Below are positions 7,018-15,006 of a DNA stretch of 23,771 nucleotides, piece by piece. Under the pieces are notes generated by a model that ran no database searches, was not told where the DNA came from, and saw only the letters and a list, made by a program, of their open reading frames with translations. Within the stretch, counting starts at the first letter, position 1, and each line of letters begins with the position of its first letter. The position numbers were made by a program, and so were the translations under genes. Source of the DNA: Alphaproteobacteria bacterium UBA6178 (GTDB taxonomy: Bacteria; Pseudomonadota; Alphaproteobacteria; Rickettsiales; UBA3002); the NCBI GenBank assembly GCA_002422205.1, contig DITS01000034.1, positions 93,445 through 117,215 on the forward strand, read 5' to 3'.

Positions 7018-9156
7018 ATGGCGCAGGCCGCGGATACAATTTTAGAAAATTTTGAAGCCGCCGCTTCCGCCGGTCCGATCGACGATGTGAACTTAATCGA
7101 AGAACGCATCGACACCGGCCTGCAAGCCTTGATGGATGCGTATGAGCCCAAATTCCGGCTCGATTCACTCCCCTTCGACAAAGTCGCCGATACCTACCAG
7201 ATTGAAGTGCAAACGCCTTTGCCCCAACTCGATACCGCAGGGGGCAAGGCCTATGCAGCCCATCACCTCATGCAGCCGGAGCTGGCAGTCTACGCCATCA
7301 TCTGCGACCCCAAACATCCCTACCGCCATTATGCGCTGAGCGCGTTAAAAAATGTGCGCCATGCACAGGGCGTCTCCTTAGTAGAAGCCGCCACCGCCCG
7401 CATTTCCTTCCTCAACGAATCGCGCCAGGTCCTAATCCTTACACGCCCACGCGGGACCCGCTTATCCGAACGGCTGCAAGAGGGTATGAAACTAAACGAG
7501 CACCAGATTATTGATCTGGTCTTACGCCCTATCACCGAAATACTACTCGCAATGCACGAAAAGCAGGTCTCGCATGGCCGCATCCACCCCGATAATATCT
7601 ATATCGAAGACCGTGCGTTGCTGGGCGAGTGTTTTTCCGAGCCATCAGGTCTCAGCCAGCACTATTTATACGAGCCGGTAGAGCGTGCGCTGTGCGACCC
7701 CATCAGCAAAGGCTCCGCCACCGAGAAAACCGACGCCTATGCGCTGGCAATGCTTGCCTATGAATTATTATATGGGCTCGAACCTTTGCGCAAAATCCCT
7801 AAGGATGATTACTTGCGCCTGATCATCGAAAAAGGCACCTACCACCTGCTCTCGCTCAACCGTGAATTCAGTGAACAATTCACCGATTTTTTCCGTGGCA
7901 CCCTCACCGAAAATAAACAGGAACGTTGGGGACTAGAGCAAATCCGCAATTGGCTCTCCGGCAAACGCTATAACTTAATTCACCCCTCCCTGCCCAGCGA
8001 GGCGACCCGCCCTTTTACCATTAACGAGCGCGAATATTACAGCCGCCGCGCCCTCGCGCTGGGAATTTCCAAACAATGGGCGCAGCTCGCCAAAGACCTT
8101 CGTACATCCAAGCTCGACCGCTGGCTCGAAACCAGTATTCACTCCAGCGATTCCGCCGAAATGGCAGAAAAAGTCATCCGCAATTGCGGCGGCGAAAACA
8201 GCCGCAACGAACGCCACAACAACGAAATGAACGCCAAGCTCATCGCAGTGCTCGACCCCACCGGCCCCTTACGCGTCAAAGATATCGCCTTTAATGTCGA
8301 CGGGATCGGCACCAGCTTAGCAAATTACCTAATGCGCAACCGTCAGCTCGAATTAAACCTGCTGATGGAATCCATCGAATATGATCTGCCCAGTTTTTGG
8401 TCAGACATGGCCGGCAGCATGACAAAAACCCCTGCCACCACCAACACTCTCTGGCGCTTGGGCCAACTTCGATCGCAGCTTCGCCTCAAAGGCATCGGCT
8501 ACGGCATCGAACGCGCATTATACGATCTCAACGCAGGGCTGGTATGCCAAAGCCCGCTTCTCATGCCCTATCATATCGCCACCAGCGAGGAAGTGCTGCA
8601 CACACTCGATGCACTGGCTCAATCACACCGCAATCACTCCTTACTCGACCGGCATATCGCAGCCTTTGTCGCCAGCAAAATCGAATTATCCAAAGAAATC
8701 AGCTTCGATAATTTATCGCGCCTACCAAACCTGAAAAACAATCCTGAACTACAGGTGTTACGCATTCTAAGCATGGCACAGGAAAAATGCGGTAAGCCGC
8801 GCTTGCAGGGCCTCTCCACATGGGCAGCCATGCGCCTCGAACTGCTGATCGACCACATCAATAACCGCGCATTGCGCAAAAAGCTCAAATCCAATCTCAA
8901 AAAAGCCGCGCAAACCGGCCTCATCAGCTACGTGCTCGCCGTGCTGATCGAAAACACCTACACGCGCGATGATTACAGCGGCTTCTCCAAAGCCACGGCC
9001 ATCTACCAGCATAATCTCCAACGCATCGAAGCACTACAAAACCCCAAAACGCTGGCCTATATGTCGCGGGAGCTGGGCGGACGCTTCGCCACTTTCTGCG
9101 CCTATATGATTTTAGGCATCACCTGTTACATTCTGCTCAACCAATATTACCTCTAG
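7018..9156 (+). CDS. tail-anchored protein with a kinase-like (probable pseudokinase) domain
   Basis: I do not recognise a named family. The 712-residue product has a protein-kinase-like region at about 85-310. The catalytic-loop equivalent is HGRIHPDNI (186-194), where HRD-x-K-P-x-N would be expected: His, Pro and Asn are kept, but the catalytic Asp and the Lys are replaced by Arg and His. No DFG is recognisable. The helix-F motif is kept as TDAYALAMLAYELLYG (Asp239). This suggests a pseudokinase scaffold rather than an active kinase. Residues 320-685 are mostly helical and unassigned. The last 23 residues (690-712) form one hydrophobic segment ending at the C-terminus, so the protein is probably tail-anchored with its bulk in the cytoplasm. 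ATG 7018 is chosen because AGAGGGAG lies 7 bases upstream; ATG 7012 is too close to that site. The membrane-protein gene follows after 9 bases. Confidence 0.8.
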   Translation: MAQAADTILENFEAAASAGPIDDVNLIEERIDTGLQALMDAYEPKFRLDSLPFDKVADTYQIEVQTPLPQLDTAGGKAYAAHHLMQPELAVYAIICDPKHPYRHYALSALKNVRHAQGVSLVEAATARISFLNESRQVLILTRPRGTRLSERLQEGMKLNEHQIIDLVLRPITEILLAMHEKQVSHGRIHPDNIYIEDRALLGECFSEPSGLSQHYLYEPVERALCDPISKGSATEKTDAYALAMLAYELLYGLEPLRKIPKDDYLRLIIEKGTYHLLSLNREFSEQFTDFFRGTLTENKQERWGLEQIRNWLSGKRYNLIHPSLPSEATRPFTINEREYYSRRALALGISKQWAQLAKDLRTSKLDRWLETSIHSSDSAEMAEKVIRNCGGENSRNERHNNEMNAKLIAVLDPTGPLRVKDIAFNVDGIGTSLANYLMRNRQLELNLLMESIEYDLPSFWSDMAGSMTKTPATTNTLWRLGQLRSQLRLKGIGYGIERALYDLNAGLVCQSPLLMPYHIATSEEVLHTLDALAQSHRNHSLLDRHIAAFVASKIELSKEISFDNLSRLPNLKNNPELQVLRILSMAQEKCGKPRLQGLSTWAAMRLELLIDHINNRALRKKLKSNLKKAAQTGLISYVLAVLIENTYTRDDYSGFSKATAIYQHNLQRIEALQNPKTLAYMSRELGGRFATFCAYMILGITCYILLNQYYL

Positions 9157-9165
9157 CGGGCGCAC

Positions 9166-9648
9166 ATGGCAAAAAAAGACAAAGGCACCAAGCCTAATAA
9201 AGACAAGAAAAAGGGCAGTGCCAAAATCATGGCCTTCCTGATTATTAGCAGCATCGCGCTGGTCATCCTGCTTAAAACCACTTTCATTTTCCTCATCCTC
9301 GGCATGCTGCCCACCATTGTCGCCTATTATGTCGATGTCTCCAAATCGCGTAACACCTTTCACACCGTCTTCGCCTGCAATTTATCCGGCGTATTACCTT
9401 TCGTGGTTGACCTGTTCGCCCACGACAACAACACCCAGTCCATGCAAATGTTCATGGGCGATCTAAGGGTATTTTTTATCATGTATTTATCGGCGGGTTT
9501 TGGTTATGTACTGGTCAACACCTCACCGCATCTGGCCGCATTCATCATCAATCTGTTTAATCAGCGCCATATTGCTCGTCTCAACGCTTCACAAAAAAAG
9601 CTGCTGGAAGAATGGGGCCCCGGCATCCGCACCGCCTCGGACGAATAG
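9166..9648 (+). CDS. small polytopic membrane protein of unknown function
   Basis: This 160-residue protein is not recognised. It starts with a very lysine-rich cytoplasmic-type segment (residues 1-20), followed by a long hydrophobic stretch at about 21-53 (one long or two short membrane spans), a span near 65-84 and another near 101-130. The charged tail ends EEWGPGIRTASDE. Three or four membrane spans are likely, with the positive N-terminus inside. It lies 9 bases after the pseudokinase-like gene and 6 bases before the acetyltransferase, so all three are probably one transcript. A physical partnership with the tail-anchored kinase-like protein is a reasonable guess from position only. No good ribosome site is seen before the ATG, which suggests translational coupling. 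Confidence 0.75.
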   Translation: MAKKDKGTKPNKDKKKGSAKIMAFLIISSIALVILLKTTFIFLILGMLPTIVAYYVDVSKSRNTFHTVFACNLSGVLPFVVDLFAHDNNTQSMQMFMGDLRVFFIMYLSAGFGYVLVNTSPHLAAFIINLFNQRHIARLNASQKKLLEEWGPGIRTASDE

Positions 9649-9654
9649 CCACCC

Positions 9655-10098
9655 ATGCCGCTGCAATTCAGCGTATTCAACACCAACCACCCGCATTATG
9701 TGCAAAGCCTCGCCCTGCGTGAACGCATATTACGGCTTCCCCTCGGGCGTATCCTCAATCAGCAGGACCTGGCTGACGAATCAACCCATACCCATTTCGC
9801 CCTCTTTGATGAGCATCAAATCATTGCCTGCCTCATCCTTCGTCCCATCAGCGATCAGATCGTAAAGCTAAGGCAAATGGCCGTCGCACAGCCATATCAA
9901 TCTCAGGGCATGGGCCGTAAATTAATTGCCAATGCCGAGCAATGGGCGTGCAGCCAACACTATCAGCATATTCATACGGATGCGCGACTCACCGCGCAAG
10001 GCTTCTACGCATCACTCGGCTATCAGCCACAAGGTGAGCCATTCGAGCATATCGGCATCACTCACATCGCCATGGCAAAACCAATCACCACCAGTTGA
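9655..10098 (+). CDS. GNAT-family N-acetyltransferase
   Basis: This is a 147-residue member of the GNAT fold, which moves acetyl from acetyl-CoA to an amine; the substrate cannot be told. Acetyl-CoA pyrophosphate-binding motif A is clear: VKLRQMAVAQPYQSQGMGRKL, with Q82-x-x-G85-x-G87 and the beta strand before it. A second half (THTDARLTAQGFYASLGYQP-like region, about 112-130) contains the usual Phe-Tyr near the C-terminal 'A..FY...GF' element. The N-terminal LRERILRLPLGR resembles small ElaA-like members. It is the last gene of the pseudokinase operon, 6 bases after the membrane-protein stop. Its final 37 bases overlap the 3' end of the DUF1294 gene on the other strand. Confidence 0.88.
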   Translation: MPLQFSVFNTNHPHYVQSLALRERILRLPLGRILNQQDLADESTHTHFALFDEHQIIACLILRPISDQIVKLRQMAVAQPYQSQGMGRKLIANAEQWACSQHYQHIHTDARLTAQGFYASLGYQPQGEPFEHIGITHIAMAKPITTS

Positions 10099-10355
10099 GT
10101 CACCACCAACGCGTAATATTTCATACGAAATGAACGCTTGCTTGATTTATGCCGAAACCACCGCATCGCCATCCACAAGGCCGGTGATCCGCCCAGCAAG
10201 GCCAGCAACAGCAAATTTGCCTCAGGCACCCGCCATCCCCCTTTGCGCGCTGCCAGCTTGTCATAGGCCATCACCAATAGCATCAGCGCATTAATGCCAA
10301 ACAATGCCAATCCAGCATCAAAATAGTCAAAACCGGTATTTTCTAGCAGCATCAT
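10062..10355 (-). CDS. DUF1294 family membrane protein
   Basis: This is a 97-residue hydrophobic protein with the DUF1294 signature: YDKLAARKGGWRVPEANLL, then LALLGGSPALWMAMRWFRHKS. Three short membrane segments are visible, near 10-30, 45-62 and 77-96, separated by basic loops. Function is unknown for the family. An AAAGGA ribosome site on the minus strand lies 8 bases before the first of two adjacent ATGs; the second (10352) is an equally possible start. It is convergent with the acetyltransferase gene, sharing 37 bases including both stop codons, and divergent from the phoU-like gene. Its independent coding status rests on the family signature. Confidence 0.85.
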   Translation of the reverse strand: MMLLENTGFDYFDAGLALFGINALMLLVMAYDKLAARKGGWRVPEANLLLLALLGGSPALWMAMRWFRHKSSKRSFRMKYYALVVTQLVVIGFAMAM

Positions 10356-10367
10356 AACGGCAATCCT

Positions 10368-10395
10368 TTACCAACGATGATTTTTCGCGCATAAT
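10368..10395 (+). promoter_or_regulatory. candidate promoter of the phoU-like gene
   Basis: TTACCA (10368-10373), 16 bases, then CATAAT (10390-10395). These match the sigma-70 consensus at 4/6 and 5/6. The expected start point near 10402 leaves about 26 bases to the ATG. No Pho-box-like direct repeat was seen. Confidence 0.4.
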
Positions 10396-10427
10396 GCGAT
10401 CATACCATCAATAATAAAAACGAGGCT

Positions 10428-11129
10428 ATGATGATACAATTTTCCGGACATGCGCACCTTGCCTATGACCAATCGGTGCATGCGCTGGTTGGCGAGCTGA
10501 GCAAAATGGCCGCCACCGTCGACCGGCTGCTCGACATGCTGTCGCAGGCCATCAGTGGCGCACCGGTCAGCGCCAGCAGCGCCAAAGACATGGACAAAGA
10601 AGTCAACCAGCTCGAATATGACGTCATCGGCGACCTGCACAGCATTCTCACCAAATACTCGCCCTCGCTCGACGAAACCCGCTTTTTAATTTCCACCGTG
10701 CGCATCGCCGCCGCGCTCGAATCCATCGGCGACGTCGCCAAAGTGAATATCAAGCGGCATGGCTATAGCTGGGGCGCGCAACAATCCCTGCCCGAGCCAT
10801 TCAAAACCAACACGCTCGAAATGCTCACCCTCACCCGCACCATGCTCACCGCTTCAATGGATAATATCTCACTATTCAATGCCGAGCGCCTCACCAAAGT
10901 GCTCGAAAAAGACAGTCAGGTCGATGAGCTCTATGTCGGCATGATGGAGCAAATCAAAAACACCCCCGCCACCACTCCCGAAATGGTGGAGCGCTACAAC
11001 ACGCTGCTCATCCTCATCAAAGACATCGAGCGCGCCGCCGACAACACCTTCGAAGTAGGCCGCATCGCCTATTTCGCCCATACCGGTAACAAACCCCGCA
11101 AAAAACACATCAGAAGCGGGAATATTTAA
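10428..11129 (+). CDS. PhoU-like phosphate-signalling regulator
   Basis: PhoU proteins are cytoplasmic all-helical adaptors that link the Pst phosphate transporter to PhoR, or regulate other phosphate transporters. The 233 residues form two similar halves, each predicted as a three-helix bundle. Each half carries an E/DxxxD-type metal-cluster motif: ALESIGDVAKVNIKR in the first and IKDIERAADNTFEVGR in the second. The second motif has Ala-Ala where Ile-Gly is usual, a modest deviation. The N-terminal FSGHAHLAYDQSVHALVGELSKM fits the family start. GAGG lies 2 bases before the first ATG and 5 before the second (10431), so the second may be the real start. No pst, phoB or phoR gene is nearby. It could instead belong to the DUF47 group of PhoU relatives. 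Confidence 0.82.
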   Translation: MMIQFSGHAHLAYDQSVHALVGELSKMAATVDRLLDMLSQAISGAPVSASSAKDMDKEVNQLEYDVIGDLHSILTKYSPSLDETRFLISTVRIAAALESIGDVAKVNIKRHGYSWGAQQSLPEPFKTNTLEMLTLTRTMLTASMDNISLFNAERLTKVLEKDSQVDELYVGMMEQIKNTPATTPEMVERYNTLLILIKDIERAADNTFEVGRIAYFAHTGNKPRKKHIRSGNI

Positions 11130-11144
11130 ACCCGTTATATCACC

Positions 11145-11215
11145 CGTCATCCTGAGCAAAGCGAAGGACCTCCCTCCACACATAACACCCGACCACGACA
11201 TGCGACGGAGTGACA
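11145..11215. repeat. 71-bp repeat with CGTCATCC / TGACA ends after phoU
   Basis: Begins CGTCATCCTGAGCAAAGCG and ends GGAGTGACA. Its first 38 bases (11145-11182) are identical to 14960-14997. It starts 15 bases past the phoU stop and precedes a second element, so the phoU/polA convergent space is nearly filled with repeats. The internal stem is weaker than in the other elements. Confidence 0.75.
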
Positions 11216-11225
11216 ATCTCGTTCC

Positions 11226-11294
11226 CGTCATTCCTGCGAAAGCAGGAATCCAGCCTTACTTGCTTTCTGGATACCCGCTTTCGCGGAAACGACA
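11226..11294. repeat. 69-bp double-hairpin repeat before the polA stop
   Basis: The first arm is a perfect 8-bp hairpin ATTCCTGC-GAAA-GCAGGAAT (11230-11249). A long-range pairing AATCCAG with CTGGAT joins it to a second arm, CCGC-TTTC-GCGG. It ends 7 bases from the polA stop. The layout matches 17301-17390, where the first stem reads ATTCCCGC/GCGGGAAT (a compensatory T-A to C-G change). Confidence 0.78.
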
Positions 11295-11301
11295 GCCCCC
11301 C

Positions 11302-14133
11302 CTAATGAATCTCACCCCAATTATCGCCAATCCCCGCTTCTACTAATAGCGGAACGGATAAATGCGCCGCGCCCTGCATCACACGCTTGAGCAGTTTGGC
11401 AACATCTTCGGCCTGCGCCTGTGGCGCTTCGATAATCAATTCGTCATGCACCTGCAGCAGCATCCGCGCCGCGGGAAACTTTTCTGCCAACTCGGCATAC
11501 ACGCTCACCATCGCGCGCTTGATAATATCCGCCGCCGTGCCCTGCAACGGCGCATTGATCGCCGCCCGTTCTGAGAACGCGCGGAAATTCGGATTGCTCG
11601 CATTGATGTCTTTCACATGCACGCGGCGGCCATAGAGCGTTTCCACATAACCATGCTCGCGTGCGAAGGCTTTGGTCGTTTCCATATAGGCTTTGATGCC
11701 CGGATATTTTTCAAAATACGCCGCGATATAATCTGCCGCCTCTTTGCGCGAAATGCCCAGATTAATCGCCAGCCCATGTGCCGAGATGCCATAGATGATC
11801 CCGAAATTAATGCTCTTGGCGCGGCGGCGCAGCTCGCCATCCACCTGATCTTGCGGCACACCAAACATCTGCGATGCTGTGGCCGCATGAATATCCGCCC
11901 CATCACGAAATGCCTGTTTCAGCACGTCGATATTCGCCATATCGGCGAGCAGGCGCAATTCGATCTGGCTGTAATCCGCTGATATCAATTTGCAGCCTTG
12001 TGCCGCGATAAACGCCTCGCGGATGCGCTTGCCCTCGCGCGTGCGAATCGGGATATTCTGCAAATTCGGATCCGACGATGACAACCGCCCCGTCGCCGCC
12101 ACCGCCATCGAGTACGATGTGTGAATGCGCCCCGTTTGCGGATGGATTTGCTTCATCAGCGCTTCGGTGTAGGTGCTGCGCAGCTTCGCCAGCTGCCGCC
12201 ATTGCAGCACCCTCGCGGGCAGCGCGTGACCTGCCGCGGCCAACTCCTCCAGCACGTCAGCGCCGGTGGCATACGCATCCGTCTTGCTCGACTTTTTGCC
12301 ACCCGCAATGCCCATCTCATCAAACAATACTTCGCCCAATTGCTTGGGGCTGCCGATATTAAACGGATGCCCCGCCAGTTGATGAATCTCCTGCTCCAGC
12401 TTTTCCATCTGCGCGGCAAACTCCACCGACAGCCCTTCCAGCACCGCCGGATTCACCCGCACACCTGCCGCCTCCATCGTCACAATCACCGGAATCAGTG
12501 GGCGTTCAATACTCTCATACACGCGCAGCAGTTTGTTTTCGATCACCTTGGATTTCAGCACCTGCTGCAGGCGCAGCGTAATGTCGGCATCCTCGGCGGC
12601 ATAATCACGCGCGGCATCCAGCTCCACTTGCGCGAAGCCCAGCTGCTTTTTGCCCGTGCCCACCACATCCTTATAGGCAATCGGCTTGATACCGATATAC
12701 CGCTCTGACAGCTCGTCCATCCCATGCCCGTGCAAACCTGCATTGAGCACATAAGACAGCAGCATCGTATCCTCAACAGGCGCAATGCTCACACCATATT
12801 TATCCAGCACCAGCATGTCATATTTGATATTTTGCCCGATTTTCAAAATCGCCGGATTGGTAAGCACAGGCTTCAGCAATGCCAGCACGCGCTCTCGCGC
12901 CAACTGCCCTTTGCGCAACACCCACGCCGTCTCGCCTGATGGCGCGTCACCAAACAAACTGCCTTGCGAGGCCGCAATCGCCGCCCCCTGCTCCACATGC
13001 GCCAGCGGAATGTAGCAGGCAGTGCCAGCCTCCACGCTCAGCGAAATACCCACCAGCTCGGCCTGCGTCGCATCCAGCGACGTGGTCTCCGTATCAAACG
13101 CCACCACACCTGCCGCCTCAATGGTCGCAATCCATTGCAGCAACCGCGCCTCATCCACCACCAGCTCATACGCCGTTGCTATCGCCTCTGCCTTGTCTGC
13201 AACAGCAGCCACAGTTGCAGCTGAAGCAGGAGCAGCCGCCGATTTCACTCCGCCGCGCCCTTCCATCTTTTTTAGCAGCGCATTGAAATTCTGCGCGCGC
13301 AAAAACTCCAGCCACACCGACTGCTCCGGCTCTCTCGCCTGCAAGCTCTCAATCGGCTGCGGCAGCGGCATATCGCAATCCAGCTGCACCAGCTTGAAGG
13401 AGATTCGCGCCTTATCCGCAAACTCAATCAGCGATTCACGTCGCTTTGGCTGCTTGATTTCTCCCGCACGCGCCAGCAATTCTTCCAGCGTGCCATATTG
13501 ATTAATCAGCTCCGCCGCCGTTTTGGGGCCAATACCAGGAATACCAGGCACATTATCGACCGAATCGCCAATCAGCGCCTGCACATGAATCACCTTGTCC
13601 GGCGTCACGCCGAATTTCTCCATCACCTGCTCCGGCCCGATTGGCTTCTGCTTCATCGGGTCATAAAGCTGTACGCCTTCAGCAATCAGTTGCATCAAAT
13701 CTTTGTCGGATGATACCACCAGCACATCCATCCCCGCCGCCACGCCCTGCTTGGCATAGGCACCAATCAAATCATCCGCCTCATAATTGCTCATTTCAAT
13801 CGCGGGGATATTCAGCGCACGCGTCGCCTCACGCACGAGTGCAAATTGCGGCACGAGGTCTTCCGGTGCGGGCGGGCGGTGGGCTTTATAATCGGGGTAA
13901 ATATCATTGCGAAACGTAATGCGCGCCGCATCAAAAATCACCGCCAGATAATCAGCGTGAATGGTCTCTTTGAGCTTCACCAGCATATTGCAAAAGCCCA
14001 GCACCGCACCCACCGGCGTACCATCGGGGCGCGACAGCGGCGGCAGCGCGTGATACGCGCGGAAAATATACCCCGACCCGTCAACCAGTACGAGTTTAGG
14101 CTTGGCTTGCGCTTGTGTTGCAGGTTGGTTCAT
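11302..14133 (-). CDS. polA: DNA polymerase I
   Basis: PolA fills gaps and removes RNA primers during replication and repair. The chosen ATG gives 943 residues, close to the family norm. Three domains are present. The 5'-3' exonuclease (about 10-300) has VLVDGSGYIFRAYHALPPL, SSDKDLMQL, and DSVDNVPGIPGIGPKTA. The 3'-5' exonuclease has FDTETT (D347, E349), NIKYD and DYAAEDAD, so all proofreading acids appear to be kept. The polymerase has motif A with ADYSQIELR (Asp720), motif B with RRAKSINFGIIYG, and motif C with VHDE (Asp897). An alanine-rich linker follows the first domain. ATG 14133 is preferred because a GAGAG lies about 8 bases upstream; ATG 14160 is a weaker alternative. Longer upstream reading would run into the divergent esterase gene. 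Confidence 0.96.
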   Translation of the reverse strand: MNQPATQAQAKPKLVLVDGSGYIFRAYHALPPLSRPDGTPVGAVLGFCNMLVKLKETIHADYLAVIFDAARITFRNDIYPDYKAHRPPAPEDLVPQFALVREATRALNIPAIEMSNYEADDLIGAYAKQGVAAGMDVLVVSSDKDLMQLIAEGVQLYDPMKQKPIGPEQVMEKFGVTPDKVIHVQALIGDSVDNVPGIPGIGPKTAAELINQYGTLEELLARAGEIKQPKRRESLIEFADKARISFKLVQLDCDMPLPQPIESLQAREPEQSVWLEFLRAQNFNALLKKMEGRGGVKSAAAPASAATVAAVADKAEAIATAYELVVDEARLLQWIATIEAAGVVAFDTETTSLDATQAELVGISLSVEAGTACYIPLAHVEQGAAIAASQGSLFGDAPSGETAWVLRKGQLARERVLALLKPVLTNPAILKIGQNIKYDMLVLDKYGVSIAPVEDTMLLSYVLNAGLHGHGMDELSERYIGIKPIAYKDVVGTGKKQLGFAQVELDAARDYAAEDADITLRLQQVLKSKVIENKLLRVYESIERPLIPVIVTMEAAGVRVNPAVLEGLSVEFAAQMEKLEQEIHQLAGHPFNIGSPKQLGEVLFDEMGIAGGKKSSKTDAYATGADVLEELAAAGHALPARVLQWRQLAKLRSTYTEALMKQIHPQTGRIHTSYSMAVAATGRLSSSDPNLQNIPIRTREGKRIREAFIAAQGCKLISADYSQIELRLLADMANIDVLKQAFRDGADIHAATASQMFGVPQDQVDGELRRRAKSINFGIIYGISAHGLAINLGISRKEAADYIAAYFEKYPGIKAYMETTKAFAREHGYVETLYGRRVHVKDINASNPNFRAFSERAAINAPLQGTAADIIKRAMVSVYAELAEKFPAARMLLQVHDELIIEAPQAQAEDVAKLLKRVMQGAAHLSVPLLVEAGIGDNWGEIH

Positions 14134-14209
14134 TGTATGGCTCTCATCATACCTATTCATAGAAGCTGTGTCGCAAGGCACAAGCGCAAAAGCACAAAAA
14201 GGAACGCCC

Positions 14210-14866
14210 ATGTCTTTGCCTTCGCTCCTCGGCCCCGTTGTTAAACCCGCATCCGGCGGCAAAGCCAAACAGCTTATCGTGTTTTTGCATGGCGTGGGCG
14301 CAGACGGTCAGGATTTAATCGGGCTGGCCGATGAATTTGCGGACAGCTTCCCCGATGCGCAATTTGCCTCACCCAACGCGCCCTACCCGTGCGACATGGC
14401 TCCTTATGGCTATCAATGGTTCAGCCTGCTTGACCGCTCGCATGATGCAATGTTGGAGGGCGTGCAACAAGCCGCCCCCATCGTGAACCAATATCTTGAT
14501 CACCAACTTGCAGCACTGGGGCTGGATGACAGCAATCTGGCCATCATCGGCTTTTCGCAAGGCACCATGACCGCGCTATACACCCTGCCCCGCCGTGCCA
14601 AAGCATGCGCCGCGGTGGTGGGCTATTCCGGCGCAATGATAGGAGCGGAATATCTGGGCAACGAAATCATCTCGCGCCCGCCTGTCTGCCTCATTCACGG
14701 CCAGATGGACGAAGTCGTTCCCTTCGGTGCAATGGAATTGGCTGCGCGTGCATTGCTGGAGCATGGCGTGCCGTGCAAAGCCTACGCCGTGCCGAATTTG
14801 GGTCATGGCATCGCGCCATCCGGTATTCAAATGGCGATTGAGTTTTTACAGGCGCATTTAAGATAA
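14210..14866 (+). CDS. phospholipase/carboxylesterase family alpha/beta hydrolase
   Basis: This is a cytosolic serine hydrolase of the small carboxylesterase / acyl-protein-thioesterase-like family; the natural substrate is not predictable. The 218 residues contain the oxyanion-hole strand LIVFLHGVGADGQDL (23-36), the family loop APYGYQWFSL, the nucleophile elbow GFSQGTM (Ser116), the acid in HGQMDEVVP (Asp167) and the base in LGHGIAP (His199), so the catalytic triad is complete. ATG 14210 is chosen because AAAAAGGA lies 6-7 bases upstream. An upstream in-frame TTG or ATG would overlap the polA start and give an implausible cysteine-rich extension. The gene stands alone, divergent from polA and convergent with pyrD, and its stop is followed after 10 bases by a palindromic repeat. 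Confidence 0.92.
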   Translation: MSLPSLLGPVVKPASGGKAKQLIVFLHGVGADGQDLIGLADEFADSFPDAQFASPNAPYPCDMAPYGYQWFSLLDRSHDAMLEGVQQAAPIVNQYLDHQLAALGLDDSNLAIIGFSQGTMTALYTLPRRAKACAAVVGYSGAMIGAEYLGNEIISRPPVCLIHGQMDEVVPFGAMELAARALLEHGVPCKAYAVPNLGHGIAPSGIQMAIEFLQAHLR

Positions 14867-14876
14867 CCGTCAAAAA

Positions 14877-14949
14877 TTGTCATGCCGTGTTTATCACGGC
14901 ATCCGGCCTTCTCTTCAAGACCAGACCCCGTCATGCCACGGGGTGACAA
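14877..14949. repeat. 73-bp double-hairpin repeat after the esterase gene
   Basis: Ends TTGTCA and TGACAA. The first arm is GCCGTG-N5-CACGGC-type (14884-14900 region) and the second is ACCCCGT-N5-ACGGGGT. In reverse complement it aligns along its full length with 17420-17491. The stem of one arm changes from GCCGTG/CACGGC here to GCCGTC/GACGGC there, a compensatory change. Confidence 0.78.
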
Positions 14950-14959
14950 ACTCAAAATA

Positions 14960-14997
14960 CGTCATCCTGAGCAAAGCGAAGGACCTCCCTCCACACA
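14960..14997. repeat. 38-bp exact copy of the phoU-distal repeat, truncated
   Basis: Identical to 11145-11182, starting CGTCATCCTGAGCAAAGCG. The similarity stops 9 bases before the pyrD stop codon, so only the left half of the element is present. It makes a tandem pair with the preceding element between the convergent esterase and pyrD genes. Confidence 0.8.
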
Positions 14998-15006
14998 CTC
15001 CGGCGA

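Noticed and set aside
11362..13919. Many open frames of 70-195 codons on the plus strand opposite polA
   Set aside because: They are rich in Arg, His and Pro or Ser, show no domain pattern, and coincide with the conserved polA frame. They are codon-bias shadows.
14102..14209. Longer N-terminus of the esterase resembling a signal peptide
   Set aside because: The hydrophobic stretch is antisense to the polA start, and a clear AAAAAGGA site precedes ATG 14210, which gives a normal-length cytosolic enzyme.
14134..14268. Longer N-terminus for polA starting at 14268
   Set aside because: It would overlap the esterase start on the other strand and add sequence unlike PolA. The family start pattern begins just after ATG 14133, which has a plausible ribosome site.
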